64,000 nt of DNA from Sphingobacterium sp. GVS05A (GCF_019969845.1 NZ_JAHXYR010000006.1:372001-436000), one strand, 5' to 3'; shown: positions 32,969 to 43,732, counted from the first letter of the stretch. Notes: generated by a model not told the origin, from the letters alone. Program-made: numbers and translations.

Positions 32969-33052
32969 GATGAAAAGTAAATATCAATTATTTAATTCAA
33001 AACACTACAGCTTGGAACCTAATCGTGTTTTGCTAACCAATATTTAACTCAA

Positions 33053-36000
33053 ATGTATAAAAATTTTTGTTTTAAATTGACCCTTATGCGCCTAACCACC
33101 GTCATATTATTTATGTCCATGATGCAAGTGTATGCCCTCACGACTTTTGGACAGCGAGTGACTCTGAATGAAAAGAATAGCTCTTTAAAGAGTGTCCTTC
33201 GAAAGATCCGAAATCAAACTGGATACGATTTCATCTTTGATCGTAAGTTGATGGACAGGGTAGGGCCGGTAAAGATCAATGTTACGGACGTCACCTTGGA
33301 AGAGGCGCTAAAGGGTCTCTTCACGACCAAGGGTCTTTCCTACCAAATGGATGGTAAATTAATTGTGGTCACAGCACCGCCTGCAAAGACGCTTAAAACT
33401 GGTCCTATACGCCAACAGCAAATCGATGTAAGAGGGCGTGTATTGGATCAGTATGGGCATCCGCTTCAAGGTGCGACCATTTCCGTGGCGACTATTACCT
33501 CCACCGAAAACGAAGAAACAGGGGATTTCTCAATGACTGCCAAAGGAAAGAAAGCGGCAACGATGACAAATGCCAACGGCGAGTTTTCTTTGCAGGGAAT
33601 ACCTAATCAGGCCTATATTGCTGTAAGCTACATTGGTTATCAGGACTATAATGCCAAGGCCGCTACTGACATGGGCGTTATCAAACTAAAACTTGCGGGG
33701 ACTTTGGACGAGGTTTTAGTCAATACAGGGTATCAATCACTGAGCAAAGAGCGCAGCGCCGGATCTTTTGCCAAACCAGATATGAATGTCATCGCCGATC
33801 GTACAGGATCCATGAATCTGATTCAGCGGCTGGACGGCTTGGTACCTGGTCTGGTGATCAACAATGCACCCAATACAATATATGGCAAAAGCGCGCCGTT
33901 TCTGATCCGCGGTCTGACTACGATTGAGGCGAATACAAACCCGTTGGTCGTGGTGGACGGAATAGCCATGGATGTGAACGACATTACCGCTATAAATCCA
34001 CAGGATGTAGCAGATATCACCGTTCTCAAGGATGCTACTGCTGCTGCAATTTGGGGAGCGAGGGCTGCAAATGGTGTCATCGTAGTAACCACTAAAAAAG
34101 GTAAAAGTGGGGCGATGCGGATTACCTACGATGGATTTGTCAATTTTCAGGGCCGTCCGCAATATGATTACTTTCCAGTACTCAACAGTGCTCAATTCAT
34201 TCAGGCCTCTCGAGAAACATTTGATCCTGTGAGACAGCCTTATTCAGCAGTAACTACCTATAATCCCAATACGGGAGTGTCGACGGGATTGACTCCAGAT
34301 AGACAGATCCTTTACGATATCCACCGGGGTGTATTGACCGAGGCACAGGGAAAGGCAAAGTTGGACAGTCTGTCAGGACTCAATAATGTCGGACAGATCG
34401 GTGAACTGTTTTATCGGCCGGCAATGGTCATGAATCATACCTTATCCATTGCTGGAGGTAGTGATAAGCATACTTTTTATAACTCCTTAGCATATACCAA
34501 CAACCGCTCCGCTACACCCGGAAGCAAGGATGAAACATTCAAGATCAATACACGTCAGGACTTCGCGTTCAACCGATTCCTAAAAGCTTACTTGATCGCC
34601 GATCTCAACTATCAGTCTATGTCTTCCAAGAATCATAAAGCGATCAATAATCAGTTTTTGCCTTATCAGCTATTTCAGGATGCCGCGGGGAAATCACTGG
34701 ATATAAACTATATGGGCTATCTTTCTGAGCATCAGCGATCATCCATTGAAAGCTTAAGCCAGATTGGTCTGGCTTATAATCCCCTTGAAGACATGGAGAC
34801 AGGCCAAGGGAACAGCAAAAATCTTACAGGACGTTTTAATTCAGGGCTGACAATAGATATTATAAAAGGGCTTCGTTTTGAAGGCGTTTACGGCTATGTG
34901 CGCGGCAACTACCGGACTCAACAATATTTTGACCATTCCAATTATCAACAACGCATCAATGTTGTCAATTTTGCCAAAAAAGGGGCCGATGGGAATATTG
35001 TCTATCATCTACCGACGACTGGGGGAGAATACAGTGTCAATAATGCCACCATGGAAAACTGGTCCGTTCGAAACCAGCTGAACTACACAATGAGCTGGAA
35101 AGATAATCAGCACCAGTTGTCGGCTTTACTTGGACAGGAGGCTCAAGAACAGATCACCACCGTCAATACGAGTCGGGTCCATGGGTATGACCAGGTATTG
35201 CAGACCTATGCGATGCTTGATTACAAAACATTGAGTTCCACAGGTGTGATCAATCCCATTTTGCCGATATCAGGCGCAAGCTCAAAATTACCAGTCAATA
35301 GTTATTTCGGAGAGCTAGAGTCTGTTCCTCGCAGTAGGTTTACCTCTTACTATGCAAATGCGGGGTATACCTTTGCTCGAAAATATACACTCAATGCAAG
35401 TTGGAGAAATGATCAGAGCAATTTATTCGGTATCAATAAATCAGCACAACGTCGCCCTGTCTGGAGTGTGGGGCTAAAGTGGACACTGACGCAGGAACCT
35501 TGGATGGAAAAAATGAAGCCAACGGTAAATCTACTCGCTTTGCGTGCCACCTACGGTATCACAGGCAATTCACCAGCGCCGGGTTTTGCCTCATCCAAGG
35601 ATGTTCTGGCCGCAACGGCAGATCCCAATGCACCTGGAGGCTCCTCATTAAGTATAAGCACGTTGGCGAATCCAAATCTGACTTGGGAGCGCACAAAAAA
35701 TTATAATCTGGGGCTTGATTTTGGATTTTTGAATAACAGGATAAACGGCTCTTTAGAGTTTTATCGTAAAGAGACATCTGACCTGCTGGGGCGTCTTGGT
35801 ATCAATCCACTTACCGGAACGACATTTATCAATGGGAACGTTGGGAGCTTACGCAATACTGGTGTAGAGCTGCTCTTGAATACCACCAATATCGAGCGAA
35901 AAGATTTCTTCTGGAGCACGATGTTGACCATGTCCTATAACAAAAACAAGGTAACAGATTTTGGTTATCTAGCCGCACCCATCACTACCGGGAATGCACT

Positions 36001-36709
36001 GATCAATTCGGATTATGTTAAAGATTATCCGGCATTTAGTGTATTTGCGTATAGATATGCTGGTCTGGACAATGCAGGAGATCCGCAGGTGCATCGGGCT
36101 GATGGTACCATCACCAAGGTCAGACAAGATACCAAGCCCGAAGATATAAGCTACATGGGCGTATACCAGCCTGTTTGGAGTGGTGGGTTCAGCAATTTAT
36201 TCCGGTATAGAAATTTCGGCTTTACGATTAATATGGTCTACAACCTTGGGCACGTTATGTTCAGGGATGTTAATAAGACTTATACTGTAAGTAATAATGG
36301 AAGCTTCATTGGGAATCAAAATTTTCAGTCAGGTAATCTACATGCAGATTTTACCAATAGATGGCAAGTCGCTGGAGACGAATTGAAGACAGATATCCCA
36401 TCTTTTTTGAGTGATGCAGGAGCAAATGAAGCCCGCGACCTACAATATTATATCCGTGCCGACCGGAATGTTCTGAGTGCTTCCTACATCAAAATCAGGG
36501 ACATGGCATTTTCTTATCAAGTACCCGAAAATATGATTAAGCGAATTCGACTGGAGGGTTTAAGTTTCCGGGTTCAACTTTCCAATATCATGTTGTGGAA
36601 AAACAATAAGGATGGAATTGATCCCGAATTTCAAATCGCGCGTTATGGGGTCAGAACAATGCCTTTTAACCAAAATACTGTCACCATTGGAGCCCATTTA
36701 ACTTTTTAG
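33053..36709 (+). CDS. SusC/RagA-type TonB-dependent receptor with STN domain
   Basis: 1218 residues. After a signal peptide (about 1-34) comes the STN/secretin-like domain (about 40-105, RVTLNEKNSSLKSVLRKIRN), which contacts FecR in sigma-controlled receptors. A CarboxypepD_reg beta-sandwich (about 125-215) follows, then the plug with the SusC signature TNPLVVVDGIAMDVNDITAI and ITVLKDATAAAIWGARAANG, then the 22-strand barrel ending in a Phe-terminated strand (TVTIGAHLTF). It imports a large nutrient together with the SusD lipoprotein encoded 9 bases downstream. Substrate unknown; no glycoside hydrolase or peptidase cue is in the locus except the TlpA-like gene. Regulated probably by the ECF sigma at 30980. 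Confidence 0.93.
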   Translation: MYKNFCFKLTLMRLTTVILFMSMMQVYALTTFGQRVTLNEKNSSLKSVLRKIRNQTGYDFIFDRKLMDRVGPVKINVTDVTLEEALKGLFTTKGLSYQMDGKLIVVTAPPAKTLKTGPIRQQQIDVRGRVLDQYGHPLQGATISVATITSTENEETGDFSMTAKGKKAATMTNANGEFSLQGIPNQAYIAVSYIGYQDYNAKAATDMGVIKLKLAGTLDEVLVNTGYQSLSKERSAGSFAKPDMNVIADRTGSMNLIQRLDGLVPGLVINNAPNTIYGKSAPFLIRGLTTIEANTNPLVVVDGIAMDVNDITAINPQDVADITVLKDATAAAIWGARAANGVIVVTTKKGKSGAMRITYDGFVNFQGRPQYDYFPVLNSAQFIQASRETFDPVRQPYSAVTTYNPNTGVSTGLTPDRQILYDIHRGVLTEAQGKAKLDSLSGLNNVGQIGELFYRPAMVMNHTLSIAGGSDKHTFYNSLAYTNNRSATPGSKDETFKINTRQDFAFNRFLKAYLIADLNYQSMSSKNHKAINNQFLPYQLFQDAAGKSLDINYMGYLSEHQRSSIESLSQIGLAYNPLEDMETGQGNSKNLTGRFNSGLTIDIIKGLRFEGVYGYVRGNYRTQQYFDHSNYQQRINVVNFAKKGADGNIVYHLPTTGGEYSVNNATMENWSVRNQLNYTMSWKDNQHQLSALLGQEAQEQITTVNTSRVHGYDQVLQTYAMLDYKTLSSTGVINPILPISGASSKLPVNSYFGELESVPRSRFTSYYANAGYTFARKYTLNASWRNDQSNLFGINKSAQRRPVWSVGLKWTLTQEPWMEKMKPTVNLLALRATYGITGNSPAPGFASSKDVLAATADPNAPGGSSLSISTLANPNLTWERTKNYNLGLDFGFLNNRINGSLEFYRKETSDLLGRLGINPLTGTTFINGNVGSLRNTGVELLLNTTNIERKDFFWSTMLTMSYNKNKVTDFGYLAAPITTGNALINSDYVKDYPAFSVFAYRYAGLDNAGDPQVHRADGTITKVRQDTKPEDISYMGVYQPVWSGGFSNLFRYRNFGFTINMVYNLGHVMFRDVNKTYTVSNNGSFIGNQNFQSGNLHADFTNRWQVAGDELKTDIPSFLSDAGANEARDLQYYIRADRNVLSASYIKIRDMAFSYQVPENMIKRIRLEGLSFRVQLSNIMLWKNNKDGIDPEFQIARYGVRTMPFNQNTVTIGAHLTF

Positions 36710-36718
36710 ATTAAAATT

Positions 36719-38194
36719 ATGAGAGTTATCAATAAAAAAATTACACGGATCATGTCCCTTTTGATGCTTGGGGTTTCTTTCATTGGGTGTAAAAAAGATT
36801 TTTTGGATACCGATCCAAAAGGACTTCTGATTGCCGAAAAAACGTCCGATTATGACTTATTATTAAATGCAGAGTCTATTCGTGGACAGGGGCTGGCATC
36901 GCATATCCTGATGTCAGATGAGCTTGCTGGCTATGCCCCCCTGTTCTCCGTATTGGGTACTGGGACCTTCCGGCTATCGGATCAGAAAGCTTTTCGTTGG
37001 GAAGATGACATCTACCTTGCAGACGATAACTATTCCGAATTTAACTCGCTCGTACGGCAGTTATATTACTACAATAAGGTCATCAATGAAGTGCTAGATT
37101 CCAAAGATGGAACTGAAAGTCAGAAAAAGTCAATTCGATCCGAGGCATTAGCAGGGCGCGCATATGCCCACTTTATGCTTGCGAATTATTATGGGAAACC
37201 CTACAATGAAGAGAGTGCATCTACTGATCTGGCAACCCCGCTTTATAAAATTGCCGATGTTACCCAAACGACTTTTACACGGGCAACTGTGAAAGAAATG
37301 TATACGCAGATTGTCGCCGATCTTACAGCTGCTATTCCTGATCTTCCCCAGAAAGCAAGCAACCGAATCCGGATGTCACGACCTGCTGGAGAGGCACTTT
37401 TGGGAAAGGTATATGTGTACATGGGCAGGTTTGACCTGGCAGTACCATTACTGGATGCAGCCCTAAAAGATTTAGCTGGAGCAAGCCTCCCGGTAGGTTT
37501 ATATGACTATAATAAGGAGTTGGCGACTGGCGGTGCATTTACACCAGTCAACCCATTCATCGGTCCGGCTCGGGGAATGGATCCCTACGCCGATACGGAG
37601 GTTTTATATTTAAAATCTACGTCTAACCTTTACGTATACCTTGCATCAGGAGTTATCCTCAATCCCCAAACGGTGAAGAGCTTTGCAAATACTGACCTCA
37701 GGAAACAGTTTATGAGCAACTTTTCATTTGGTATGACCGCCCTATATCCTCAGGATATGCAACGAGCTTGGGGAAGAGGCGGAGTGACCAATTTGGGGAT
37801 AAATATTCCTGATATCTACTTACTGCGGGCGGAATGTAAAGCTAGGCTTGGTGATCTGAACGCTGCTGTAGAAGACCTGGTCACCTTAAGGAAAAATCGG
37901 ATGCCAAGTGCCGAAGCTGGGGTTCCAACAGCAATCGCTGCTGATAAAATAAAATTAACCCGGTTTATTTTGGAGGAACGTACACGAGAGTTTTTTATGA
38001 ATGGCGAGCGCTGGTGGGATATGCGGAGGCTTTCTGTCGATCCAGATCATAAGAGCACAGTCGGCGATACCCATCAATTGTACGATAAAGATGGTAAGGT
38101 AACCGCGACCTTCAAACTAAAGCCTGAGCGGCTGACGTTCCGGTTCCCGCTCTATATTTTGCAGTCAAATCCAGCTATGCAGCAGAATCCATAA
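36719..38194 (+). CDS. SusD/RagB-type nutrient-binding lipoprotein
   Basis: 491 residues. A lipoprotein signal peptide ends at Cys25 (LLMLGVSFIGC), followed by KKDFLDTDPKG, the classic SusD start. TPR-like helices and the SusD C-terminal region (YLLRAECKARLGDLNAAVEDLVTLRKNRM and FFMNGERWWDMRRL) are typical. It is the surface lid of the SusCD import complex encoded 9 bases after SusC. Size and order are normal. The 151-base gap to the TlpA-like gene is short enough for co-transcription. Confidence 0.92.
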   Translation: MRVINKKITRIMSLLMLGVSFIGCKKDFLDTDPKGLLIAEKTSDYDLLLNAESIRGQGLASHILMSDELAGYAPLFSVLGTGTFRLSDQKAFRWEDDIYLADDNYSEFNSLVRQLYYYNKVINEVLDSKDGTESQKKSIRSEALAGRAYAHFMLANYYGKPYNEESASTDLATPLYKIADVTQTTFTRATVKEMYTQIVADLTAAIPDLPQKASNRIRMSRPAGEALLGKVYVYMGRFDLAVPLLDAALKDLAGASLPVGLYDYNKELATGGAFTPVNPFIGPARGMDPYADTEVLYLKSTSNLYVYLASGVILNPQTVKSFANTDLRKQFMSNFSFGMTALYPQDMQRAWGRGGVTNLGINIPDIYLLRAECKARLGDLNAAVEDLVTLRKNRMPSAEAGVPTAIAADKIKLTRFILEERTREFFMNGERWWDMRRLSVDPDHKSTVGDTHQLYDKDGKVTATFKLKPERLTFRFPLYILQSNPAMQQNP

Positions 38195-38345
38195 TACGTC
38201 CAAATTTATAGGTGATTTGAGCTAAAAATCACCAAAAAGGTAGAGACTCCAGGATATTCTATGCTGTTGGACTAGATATAACTGACGAAATTTTGAATCA
38301 TAGTCAACATAAATAATAAAATAACAACTAAAATAGATTGAGAAA

Positions 38346-39764
38346 ATGAAAAATTATGTAATCATTTTTATACTGTGCATGTATGTCAGTATGGGATTTG
38401 GGCAAGGTAAGAAAACACGTGTTCGTGTGGATATTAAGCCCTTGGTGGGAAAGACCATGTGGTTTAGTTTTGAAGATGGGGAGACTGATGCGAAAATGCT
38501 CGCACCGGATGCAGATGGTATTTTTGAATTTTCTGCCACATTGGAAAAACCTATAGATGTTCGATTGGGCATGGATGAGCCTGTGAAGGGATCATTAAAT
38601 CTCTATATCGAACCCGGCGATGATCTTTTGATCAAGACCGACTTTAAAGACGCTACGACATTTACAGGAAAGGGAAAGGAAAATGCTATCGCCTACAAAG
38701 ATCTGATGGCACTTTATATCAAAAACTATTCTAGTATTGATGCCACCAAAGTTTCGACGGAGGTCCTAAATGAGCAGATTGCACAAATGCGCAAAGATAA
38801 TCTTGCTTTTTTAGAAGCCAATAAGTCAAAAGTGAGCAAGGATTTTTTCGATTTCCAGTACATCAAGTTCTATTACGATGGTTTAGGCTTTGAGATTATC
38901 ATGCCCTATATGATCAGTCAGGGACTGAAAAAAAAGTTTAAAGAGGTCCTTCCGGCAGATTATCTAAATATGCTTCAAAAAGTAAAGCTTTCAGATGATC
39001 TACTCATTTATTATCCCTATAACAGGTTTGTCCGAGGAAGTTTACCAGGCTACCTGAGATATAAACACATGCTCGAAATCGGAAAAGAAGATAGCCTTGT
39101 TACGCAAAAAGAGGAAGAAAAGCGTAAGATGGAATATGATCTGATCAAAGCGAATCTCACCGGGAAAATCAGAGAGCTTGCATTATTCTCGACTGTTAAC
39201 AGCCTATTGTTAATTGCCAAAGACGTCAACGATTATAAATCTTATATCGATAAGTTTGCCGCAGATGGTGGAAGTGATGCACATGTGACGGAGCTCCAGG
39301 GAATTTATGACCGTGCGTTAACACTCGCTTCTGGTGCAACACCACCACCATTTGAGCTGGATGATATCAACGGAAAAAAGGTATCCTTAAAAGATTTTGC
39401 CGGAAAGGTAGTCTATATTGATTTTTGGGCGAGTTGGTGCTCACCCTGTAGGCAGGAAATGCAATCCGGAAGTCCCAAGCTCCACGCACGGTTTGCTGAT
39501 AACAAAGACGTGGTCTTCCTGTACATCAGCATAGATGACAATGAAGCCAAATGGAGAAAAGCAATAGCCGACGATAAGATCGAAGGTATACATCTTTTGT
39601 CAAAAGGTGGAACCAAGAGTGTCGTTGCCAAGGCATTCAATATTTCCGGTATTCCAAGGTATGTGATTATCGGCAGGGATGGTAAAATTTTGGATAATGA
39701 TGCGCCAAGACCTAGCAATGACGAAACTTATAGTCAATTGATGAAGGCATTGAATAACAAATAG
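38346..39764 (+). CDS. TlpA-like thioredoxin-fold protein with DUF4369-type N-terminus
   Basis: 472 residues. Signal peptide (1-20, ending GFGQ). The N-terminal part (about 22-120) is a beta-sandwich of the DUF4369 type often fused to TlpA domains. The C-terminal thioredoxin-like domain (about 335-472) carries the active site FWASWCSPCRQEM with Cys365 and Cys368, then FNISGIPRYVIIGRDGKIL with the cis-proline region. It probably reduces or isomerises disulfides in the periplasm. SusC-SusD-TlpA-like trios are common in Bacteroidota, often with an M16 peptidase; such a peptidase is encoded 10.7 kb away (50459). A strong terminator follows. Confidence 0.9.
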   Translation: MKNYVIIFILCMYVSMGFGQGKKTRVRVDIKPLVGKTMWFSFEDGETDAKMLAPDADGIFEFSATLEKPIDVRLGMDEPVKGSLNLYIEPGDDLLIKTDFKDATTFTGKGKENAIAYKDLMALYIKNYSSIDATKVSTEVLNEQIAQMRKDNLAFLEANKSKVSKDFFDFQYIKFYYDGLGFEIIMPYMISQGLKKKFKEVLPADYLNMLQKVKLSDDLLIYYPYNRFVRGSLPGYLRYKHMLEIGKEDSLVTQKEEEKRKMEYDLIKANLTGKIRELALFSTVNSLLLIAKDVNDYKSYIDKFAADGGSDAHVTELQGIYDRALTLASGATPPPFELDDINGKKVSLKDFAGKVVYIDFWASWCSPCRQEMQSGSPKLHARFADNKDVVFLYISIDDNEAKWRKAIADDKIEGIHLLSKGGTKSVVAKAFNISGIPRYVIIGRDGKILDNDAPRPSNDETYSQLMKALNNK

Positions 39765-39785
39765 TCTGTGCTGGTTTTATTCTTT

Positions 39786-39830
39786 AGCGAGGGTATTTTA
39801 GCATATTGCCAAAATACCCTCGCTTTTATT
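39786..39830 (+). terminator. Strong hairpin terminator between convergent operons
   Basis: AGCGAGGGTATTTT and AAAATACCCTCGCT form a 14-bp stem with an 11-base loop, followed by TTTATT. It lies 22 bases after the TlpA-like stop and 16 before the DUF5689 stop on the minus strand, so it may serve both convergent operons. Confidence 0.85.
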
Positions 39831-39839
39831 AAGAATAAT

Positions 39840-41264
39840 CTAAAAGGCATATTCAATTTTCGAGATAATAATAGGAGCATAGGGCTCCGTAAATGAATAG
39901 GGATCAGCAGCAGAACGTGTAGATAGATTCTTGATTTTGAAGCCGGGGCTTGCTAGCCAACCATCTACTTTTGAAGCAAAATATTCAGCCGAAGCAGGCT
40001 CCTTTGGGGCATGTCTTAAAATTTCTACCCTTGAAGGGATAGCAAATGTTACCGTGAAAAAAGTTCCTGTCTGCGTGAAGGAAGCCGATTCCAAAGATGG
40101 AATATTATCTATTGGATAGCCGTTGTCGGAAAATTCCAGCCCTATTTTGAAGGCATCTTTCCCATGCGCAAAAGGTTTTACGATTAGGCTGTCGCCATTT
40201 GTGGTAGAGGCGATAACTCCATTGGCTTGACTTCCTGCAAAGGTAACACGGATTTCCTTGATAGATTGGAGTGCATATAGGTTTGGTATAGTAAGGGCAT
40301 TGGATATAAAACTATCATAAGGACCTGCCATTGTATAAAAATAAAAATAGGAGCGATCGTTTTGAAGAAAATCCTTATCCATCACATTCGGGCGTTGATA
40401 GCCGCTGACATATCCTACCGCATATTTTGAAAATGAAGTCTCCATGTCCGTAGAAAACAAATTTGGATCCGACCATTTATTACTATATGGATCATTGCGT
40501 ATCCCTATGACATTCATGTCATCAGTAACGACTCTGGTTACCATTCCGGAAATTACATCTTTCGTATTTCTAATGTCTATAAGATGATCAATCCCGTTGG
40601 TTCGTAGTATTCCTGTTATTGCATTTACTCCTGGAGGGTAGCTTGTACTTTCAAATAGGGCACCATTGTAGATTTGCGATTTGATTGAAGTTGTTTTTCC
40701 GGTTTCTTTAAATAATAAGGTTCCTGAATACTTGCCATTTCCGCCAGATAGCGTTCCATCGTATAATGTGACTAAGGTACCGTTCCATAAATCGGCATTT
40801 TTTATCAGGCTGTCGATATTTGTGGTTCTTATACCGATGTATCCGGTCCCACTGACTTTAACATTTGAAAGCGGTATGTCAACTAATGCCACTTCACCAT
40901 TTTTGTTGACGAGTTTTTGTCCAGTTAGATTTATGATTAGTCTTTCACCAAGCTTAAAGTTGGGAATACTGTCAAAACGTATAACAATTCCCGTATTATT
41001 ATTCGTTTCTTCGCTCTGAAGAACAATTGTTTTAGCTTCAATATTCTTTGTTGTGTAATCGGATATAACAATACCATTTATTTGCAAACCATTATCTCCG
41101 TCGGGCAGCACAATTTCGGCTTGTTTACTTAATGCTTTTAATTCTCGGAGTGTAATATTCTTTGTACCCAAAAACAAAGGGCGCAAGTCTGGAGCTTCCG
41201 TCTTTTTACATGCGGCAAATAGTGTTAAAACTATTGAGCCTATTAATATGATATTTCGGTTCAT
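39840..41264 (-). CDS. DUF5689-containing surface lipoprotein
   Basis: 474 residues. Lipoprotein signal ends at Cys19 (VLTLFAAC). The DUF5689 part (about 40-250) is OB-fold-like: ITLRELKALSKQAEIVLPDG, QINGIVISDYTTKNIEAKTI and IVIRFDSIPNFKLGERLIIN. A second beta-rich half (about 270-474) has no family I recognise. It is the last gene of the minus-strand operon sigma-FecR-TonB receptor-three lipoproteins. As the receptor gene has no SusD partner, this and its two neighbours are candidate substrate-binding or surface-attachment subunits. Confidence 0.75.
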   Translation of the reverse strand: MNRNIILIGSIVLTLFAACKKTEAPDLRPLFLGTKNITLRELKALSKQAEIVLPDGDNGLQINGIVISDYTTKNIEAKTIVLQSEETNNNTGIVIRFDSIPNFKLGERLIINLTGQKLVNKNGEVALVDIPLSNVKVSGTGYIGIRTTNIDSLIKNADLWNGTLVTLYDGTLSGGNGKYSGTLLFKETGKTTSIKSQIYNGALFESTSYPPGVNAITGILRTNGIDHLIDIRNTKDVISGMVTRVVTDDMNVIGIRNDPYSNKWSDPNLFSTDMETSFSKYAVGYVSGYQRPNVMDKDFLQNDRSYFYFYTMAGPYDSFISNALTIPNLYALQSIKEIRVTFAGSQANGVIASTTNGDSLIVKPFAHGKDAFKIGLEFSDNGYPIDNIPSLESASFTQTGTFFTVTFAIPSRVEILRHAPKEPASAEYFASKVDGWLASPGFKIKNLSTRSAADPYSFTEPYAPIIISKIEYAF

Positions 41265-41300
41265 GTTTTTTATTTTATTGATTGAGATCCGTATTTGTTG

Positions 41301-42218
41301 TTACCAGATTTGCCTTGTTGTGGCTCTCAGATTCGGGAAGATAGTCACACTGTTGTATTGGACAGTGTTGTCACTGTTTAATTGTGAGGGCAGATTCATT
41401 AGCTGTTCATGTTGAAAACCTGATATGCTGAGTACATAAGCATGTCCTCCATTGGCCGGGATTCCTGTATTGATTAATTCTTCGCCGTTGCTGCTGCGAT
41501 AGATGCGAAATCCGATAACACCATTGGAGGCATCTTTTACGTCAAAGATAACATAGGAGGTGGATTGCCCATATGCCAGCTTTTGAGGCAGGTTTTCTGT
41601 CGTTAGCCCACCTTCGGCAGTTACTCTGCTACATTTGATTGCCTCCGTATCGGGACTCTGATGCGAAATAGTTAAGGCAACTTGTGAACTATCTAGCTTG
41701 AGTGACCTGTTGGCAGGAATGCTCAGGATCTTAAAGGTCGGCTCACTGCTCGCCATCTTGACAGGACCATCTATGAGATATATCAACGAACCCAAATCTT
41801 TTTCAAACAGGAGTGTTGTATCTACCAACGTCTTATAGGGTTTTGTTCCAAAGTTGCTGGTTATCGTGTCCGGTATCATGTAGTTAAATTGAAACCGGTG
41901 GTTCCCTGCAAGATAATTGATGTACAATAAGCCGGGAACAGTGCTAAAAAATTTGGGGTATTCAACTTGTTTGGGTGTTGTGGTCAGATCAAAAAAAGGC
42001 AAATTTCCAGTATTGTTATGGAGTACTGTATCCACAAAAATTCCTACCCCGCCAGTGGTATACTGTTTTAGTACGTCCGAATTTGCTAGATAATTAATTT
42101 TGATGGCTTCTCCATTTCCTGGAATCGTCGCATCGATATCCTTTTTACAGGCTGTTATAGTCGATAATAGGCAGGTTATCGATAATATGAAATGATATGT
42201 TTTTATGTTTTTTATCAT
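41301..42218 (-). CDS. Surface lipoprotein, DUF4397-like
   Basis: 305 residues. Lipoprotein signal ends at Cys24 (SITCLLSTITAC). Two beta-sandwich-like halves of about 130 residues follow, e.g. AIKINYLANSDVLKQYTTGGVGI and LSIPANRSLKLDSSQVALTI. The first resembles DUF4397 proteins, but only loosely. The gene starts inside the last codons of the preceding gene (overlap of 4 bases), so it is translationally coupled. Function unknown; part of the three-lipoprotein set of this operon. Confidence 0.65.
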   Translation of the reverse strand: MIKNIKTYHFILSITCLLSTITACKKDIDATIPGNGEAIKINYLANSDVLKQYTTGGVGIFVDTVLHNNTGNLPFFDLTTTPKQVEYPKFFSTVPGLLYINYLAGNHRFQFNYMIPDTITSNFGTKPYKTLVDTTLLFEKDLGSLIYLIDGPVKMASSEPTFKILSIPANRSLKLDSSQVALTISHQSPDTEAIKCSRVTAEGGLTTENLPQKLAYGQSTSYVIFDVKDASNGVIGFRIYRSSNGEELINTGIPANGGHAYVLSISGFQHEQLMNLPSQLNSDNTVQYNSVTIFPNLRATTRQIW

Positions 42219-43732
42219 CGTGTTGCTGTTTTTATAATACTTTTTCTTCCGTTCGCGGTCATATATAAATGACCTTCCTCGTCATAATTGAGGATTTCAT
42301 CCGAAAATATACTCGAAGGTTTTCCCGGCGATGCGTATGGTTCAAAGCTGTACCCCGTTATATCGGCGGCCCCAGGAGCATATTGATAGCTTCTATCTTC
42401 CATAAAATCGAGCGTCATCCATTTGGGACCATCTACCAGCGAGGAAATGTTCTTGCCCGGGTTTCCAATGATCTGTCCATCTAAGTATTGATATAATAAG
42501 AAGATAAGTTTTCGGTTGGGCTTGGGTAAAAAACCAAAAGCGATTTCCGGTTTGCTGCTGTTTCCAATTGGTGCAGCGAAATTTACCTTAAGCCCATTAA
42601 ATGGACCGATGTATTTTTTAGGAATGATGCCATAATTTTCTTGCTGGATATTGACTGATTTCAAAAGCGTTCTGCTTTTAAGGTCATACAGCCTGATTCC
42701 ATTAAAAGTAGGCACATACATCATATTATCATTTGCCAGGATAATAGGGTTAGTTCCTTCAAAATTGACACCCGGGATTTCCTTTGGTGAAGCATCGCTT
42801 CGGAATAGATAGTCCAATCTGCCATTGTTGCTGTTGTACTTTGCTATAGAGGCACATGGGGTGTATAGCCACCCATATAGAAAACCAGGGGTAGTTAAAA
42901 TAACATTACCATCAGCATCCGGATAGATACCTGTGGTTACTTGTAGGTTTATTTTGCCGATATCACCGATATAAGGTACAGCATATTCATGACTCCTATT
43001 TAATTGCCTGACGGATTTCAGCGCAATATCCACTTCGATAAAAAGGTAATCACCATTGTTTTTTATCGACAGCCAAGCTTTGGTACCTTGTGGATTGACG
43101 CCCCCCGTGACAAGATTATCTATACTAACATCGGTAGGGTTCAGCTGGGATTTTGTTAGGAGAGTTTCGATTGATCCCTCTTTCTTTATCCGCTTTAGGG
43201 TACCTGTTATCGGCTCGTAGAAATATAAATCACCCTTTCCATTGACACAATGTAAAAATATACTGCTGGGATCGCTTATTTTAGCATGATTTGTCATCTT
43301 AAGTGAACGATCAAAACTGTCAGGGCCGAATTGTGAAAAAATACTGATCGAGGCCGCATTGATACTATACCCACCTGAAGTTATTTGAACAGGAATGTTC
43401 TTACCTGATCCCATCTCCTCGGCAATGATAACTTTAACACGGTCCAATACACTTTGAGCGGAGTCTGAGGAATTAGGCCGGTAGTGTAGTGTATCGGATC
43501 CTACGATTGGTGCCTCGGCCTTACCGATCTTTATCTTCAGTCCGTTATTTGGCTGTAGTCGCCCTATGATAGTCATTGTGTCACCTGCGATGTAACTGGT
43601 TTTGTAAGAATATTTTGCCTCATTATTAATTTGTGGTAGGGCATCCAGTGTATTTTTAAAATCGTCTACTTTCCTACAGGAGCTTAAACACGCACAGAGC
43701 AGGAATAGAAGTAAGAATATTTTATGTTTCAT
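42215..43732 (-). CDS. Surface lipoprotein with IPT/TIG-like N-terminus
   Basis: 505 residues from the ATG at 43732 (MKHKIFLLLFLLCACLSSC), with the lipoprotein cysteine at residue 19. The N-terminal part (about 40-130) looks like an IPT/TIG-type Ig fold (YIAGDTMTIIGRLQPNNGLKI). The rest is beta-propeller-like: GKGDLYFYEPITGTLKRIKK, VILTTPGFLYGW and MYVPTFNGIRLYDLKSRTLL, with NHL-type short repeats and a final SIFSDEILNYDEEGHLYMT. It lies 32 bases after the receptor gene and overlaps the next gene. A surface partner of the receptor is an inference. Confidence 0.7.
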   Translation of the reverse strand: MKHKIFLLLFLLCACLSSCRKVDDFKNTLDALPQINNEAKYSYKTSYIAGDTMTIIGRLQPNNGLKIKIGKAEAPIVGSDTLHYRPNSSDSAQSVLDRVKVIIAEEMGSGKNIPVQITSGGYSINAASISIFSQFGPDSFDRSLKMTNHAKISDPSSIFLHCVNGKGDLYFYEPITGTLKRIKKEGSIETLLTKSQLNPTDVSIDNLVTGGVNPQGTKAWLSIKNNGDYLFIEVDIALKSVRQLNRSHEYAVPYIGDIGKINLQVTTGIYPDADGNVILTTPGFLYGWLYTPCASIAKYNSNNGRLDYLFRSDASPKEIPGVNFEGTNPIILANDNMMYVPTFNGIRLYDLKSRTLLKSVNIQQENYGIIPKKYIGPFNGLKVNFAAPIGNSSKPEIAFGFLPKPNRKLIFLLYQYLDGQIIGNPGKNISSLVDGPKWMTLDFMEDRSYQYAPGAADITGYSFEPYASPGKPSSIFSDEILNYDEEGHLYMTANGRKSIIKTATR